DNA of 64,000 nt, taken from Manis javanica. Lineage: Eukaryota; Chordata; Mammalia; Pholidota; Manidae. The DNA is taken from positions 31,825,759 to 31,889,758 of the forward strand of contig NC_133168.1 of the NCBI RefSeq assembly GCF_040802235.1, read 5' to 3'. Positions 62,136 through 64,000 of this stretch are shown here, in pieces. Position 1 is the stretch's first letter. Each line of letters opens with the position of its first letter. Position numbers and translations under genes: made by a program. The notes below the pieces were generated by a model. That model was not told where the DNA came from and ran no database searches. It saw only the letters and a list, made by a program, of their open reading frames with translations.

Positions 62136-64000
62136 GAACTGATTGAATACTTAGTTAACCATCATGACCAACATCCTTACCACAGAATTAAATTTTTACT
62201 AAGAACTATTTATCCTTGTGATTAAGTGTAGAAGAAATTTTGAATTAACTCCGTATTATTTCCAAGATTTTTCTAAGCTCTAAATTTTCCAAGATGCAAT
62301 TTTATTTCACAACAAGTCATCCAGTGAATAAATTCTAGATCCTAAAAATTTGGAATTAGGAGATAAAAGCAAAAATGATACCTTTTCTTTGATTTCTCTA
62401 GGCGCTCCACCTTGCCTTGTGGATTCCAAAAAGAAAGTCAGAAGTAAGCAGAGGAGTTCCTGAAGTGAAAAATGAAGTTACCTTTCTATTTTACTTTATT
62501 ATATCTTAGCAATAATATCATAATTCTCTTACAAAATCTTCTTTTACACATGTAGCTGAGGACATTCACTATTTCCAAAACCAAGCATTAAATTTTACTT
62601 CCTAAATAGACCTTTACAATAACCTTTCCAGAATGACTCTAAAAGAAGCCTCTAATGTTGCACATAATATGCACTGTGACAGTTCAGTCAATATCATTAT
62701 ATTTAATTTGCAGCTTTTGCTATCTCTTTAAATATTTATGTGTGTCTCAAGTATAGGCAGCTTTGACAGAAACAAATGTATTGACTTTATAGTGAGAGAG
62801 CTGTTAAGGACTTACACTGACTCTGAATATGTTGTTTTCTTTGAAAATACAATATATATTACTCTAATATCCACCTTATTTTATCTGTAAAAAATTTGAG
62901 TTGAGACTAGAAAGCTTTCAAATCTCTTAAAGAAAAATGTGTGTATAAATGTACAAGAGCAGGTCTTAACTATGAGTCAAGAAACTGGTTGACTCTGGAG
63001 AGAAATAGAAGACAGGGAGAGGATGGGATAAAGACATTTTTATTATATACACCTTGTACTTTATTATTTGTCTTATCATATGCATGTGTTATCTATTTCA
63101 ATGAATGAATCATTTGAAAAATACACAGAAATAAAAAACTATTGTCTGAGATTAAACTTTACTCTTCATCCTTATTTCTTTTTCTCAAAAAAAACAAAAA
63201 TGAAGTCTGTATTTGAGATAAATTGTATTTGGTAACATTTGAAGAAAAGAACGTTCTTAACTCTCAGTGATTTATTATCATGTCTGCCATAGGGTTTGGT
63301 ATGTCCAGGAATCTGCAGGCAGTCAGACAGCTGCCAATTTGCTTCCTTGGTTGTCACTGATCTGTACACCATGTGCCATAAGGAAGTCATAAAGCCTCAC
63401 CATTACTTACTTTCTTTTTTGAAAAATGGAGCCCATTCTTATTTACTAGATGTCTTTAGTATGTTCATTGTTTTACCTGGAAAGAAGGCAAGAATGTGAT
63501 CATTATTATTACAGTAAACCATAAAGTTAAAAAATGTCAGTGTAAAAGTATTATGTCTATTAATAAATTTAAATTGGTTATATTTCTCAGAATAAAGATG
63601 ATATCCTTATTGTTGATTTTTAATATTATGAGACTGAAGGAAATCCAATAGTAATAGTTATAGCCACTTCCGAAGATAAAAATCATGAGTGGAACCAACA
63701 TAACTAGAGGAATGGCAACAGCAAGAGGTAAGATCCCAAACTCAGCCAGGCTGCTAATGTTTCACCAGCATAACGTTTTTCCAAAGCCCAATGTAAAGAG
63801 TTCTTTAGGCTTCTTTTTCCACATTTCTGTTTATAAGGATTTGGGTAGGTGTAGAAGTACTCTGTGTGTCAGATGCAGAAATTGTAGTCTGCCCACTGTT
63901 GGACACTCACAGGGAGATGCAGTCAGCCACGGAAGCCCGAATACCATCTCTCTGAGCATGACATTCCAAAGAGCCGGAGTTCCAAATGGAAGTTCTGTTA
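62136..64000. other. AT-rich flank, nothing recognised
   Basis: No repeat family or coding gene is recognised. The segment 63660-64000 is less AT-rich and contains a good splice-donor-like AGGTAAG at 63727-63733, but no exon structure can be supported. Confidence 0.5.

Noticed and set aside
63727..63733. Splice donor-like AGGTAAG on the plus strand
   Set aside because: A single consensus match is expected by chance at this length, and no coding exon or acceptor supports it.
63600..63765. Minus-strand frame with a hydrophobic, membrane-segment-like run
   Set aside because: The stretch is short, interrupted upstream by a stop and without a clear exon boundary or partner. Composition alone can produce it.

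Overview
This is mammalian nuclear DNA, and about two thirds of it is LINE-1 (L1). L1 copies of several ages make up most of the window. Between them lie eroded mammal-wide repeats (MIR, L2, HAL1, MaLR and ERVL LTRs) and AT-rich, apparently single-copy DNA. I found no intact host gene, no tRNA or rRNA and no bacterial or organellar feature. No Alu, B1, carnivore tRNA-Lys, horse ERE or ruminant Bov SINE is recognisable, so SINEs are limited to old MIR pieces. This fits a laurasiatherian-like mammal poor in young SINEs. A pangolin or a bat would be my first guesses, but the sequence I can read does not settle the species. Copies are lettered L1-A to L1-H below.

Layout. 1-4985: L1-A on the minus strand, its 3' end cut by the window edge. 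4986-5576: unidentified spacer. 5577-11540: L1-B, full length, plus strand, head-to-head with L1-A. 11541-16600: intergenic DNA with MIR, L2 and L1M scraps and one odd Cys-rich ORF (15388-15672, minus). 16600-20175: L1-G, an old L1 that keeps 5'UTR, ORF1 and both ends of ORF2 but has lost about 3.4 kb of ORF2. 20200-26284: L2 scraps and unrecognised DNA. 26285-32167: L1-C, full length, flanked by a perfect 14-bp target-site duplication. 33110-35080: L1-H, an old ORF2 remnant. 35120-37545: a HAL1 (half-L1) element. 38900-42345: a cluster of LTR, L2 and MIR relics. 44735-62135: a nest of retrotransposons, with old L1-F hit by a MaLR solo LTR and by L1-E, and L1-E hit in turn by L1-D. 62136-64000: AT-rich DNA without a recognisable feature.

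How the parts relate. Every L1 here is dead. ORF1 encodes the coiled-coil/RRM RNA-binding protein and ORF2 the endonuclease-reverse transcriptase, but all copies carry frameshifts, stops or deletions, and the RT active-site FADD box is changed in all five long ORF2 copies. The longest surviving frame is the L1-C ORF1, 248 codons from its ATG. The relative ages follow from nesting: L1-F is older than L1-E and the solo LTR, and L1-E is older than L1-D. The most unusual signals are a nearly identical 292-bp patch shared by L1-B and L1-C, duplications copied from elsewhere inside L1-E, a monomer-like CpG-rich 5'UTR in L1-D, a 335-nt pure polypurine tract grown inside L1-F, and the unassigned Cys-rich ORF.
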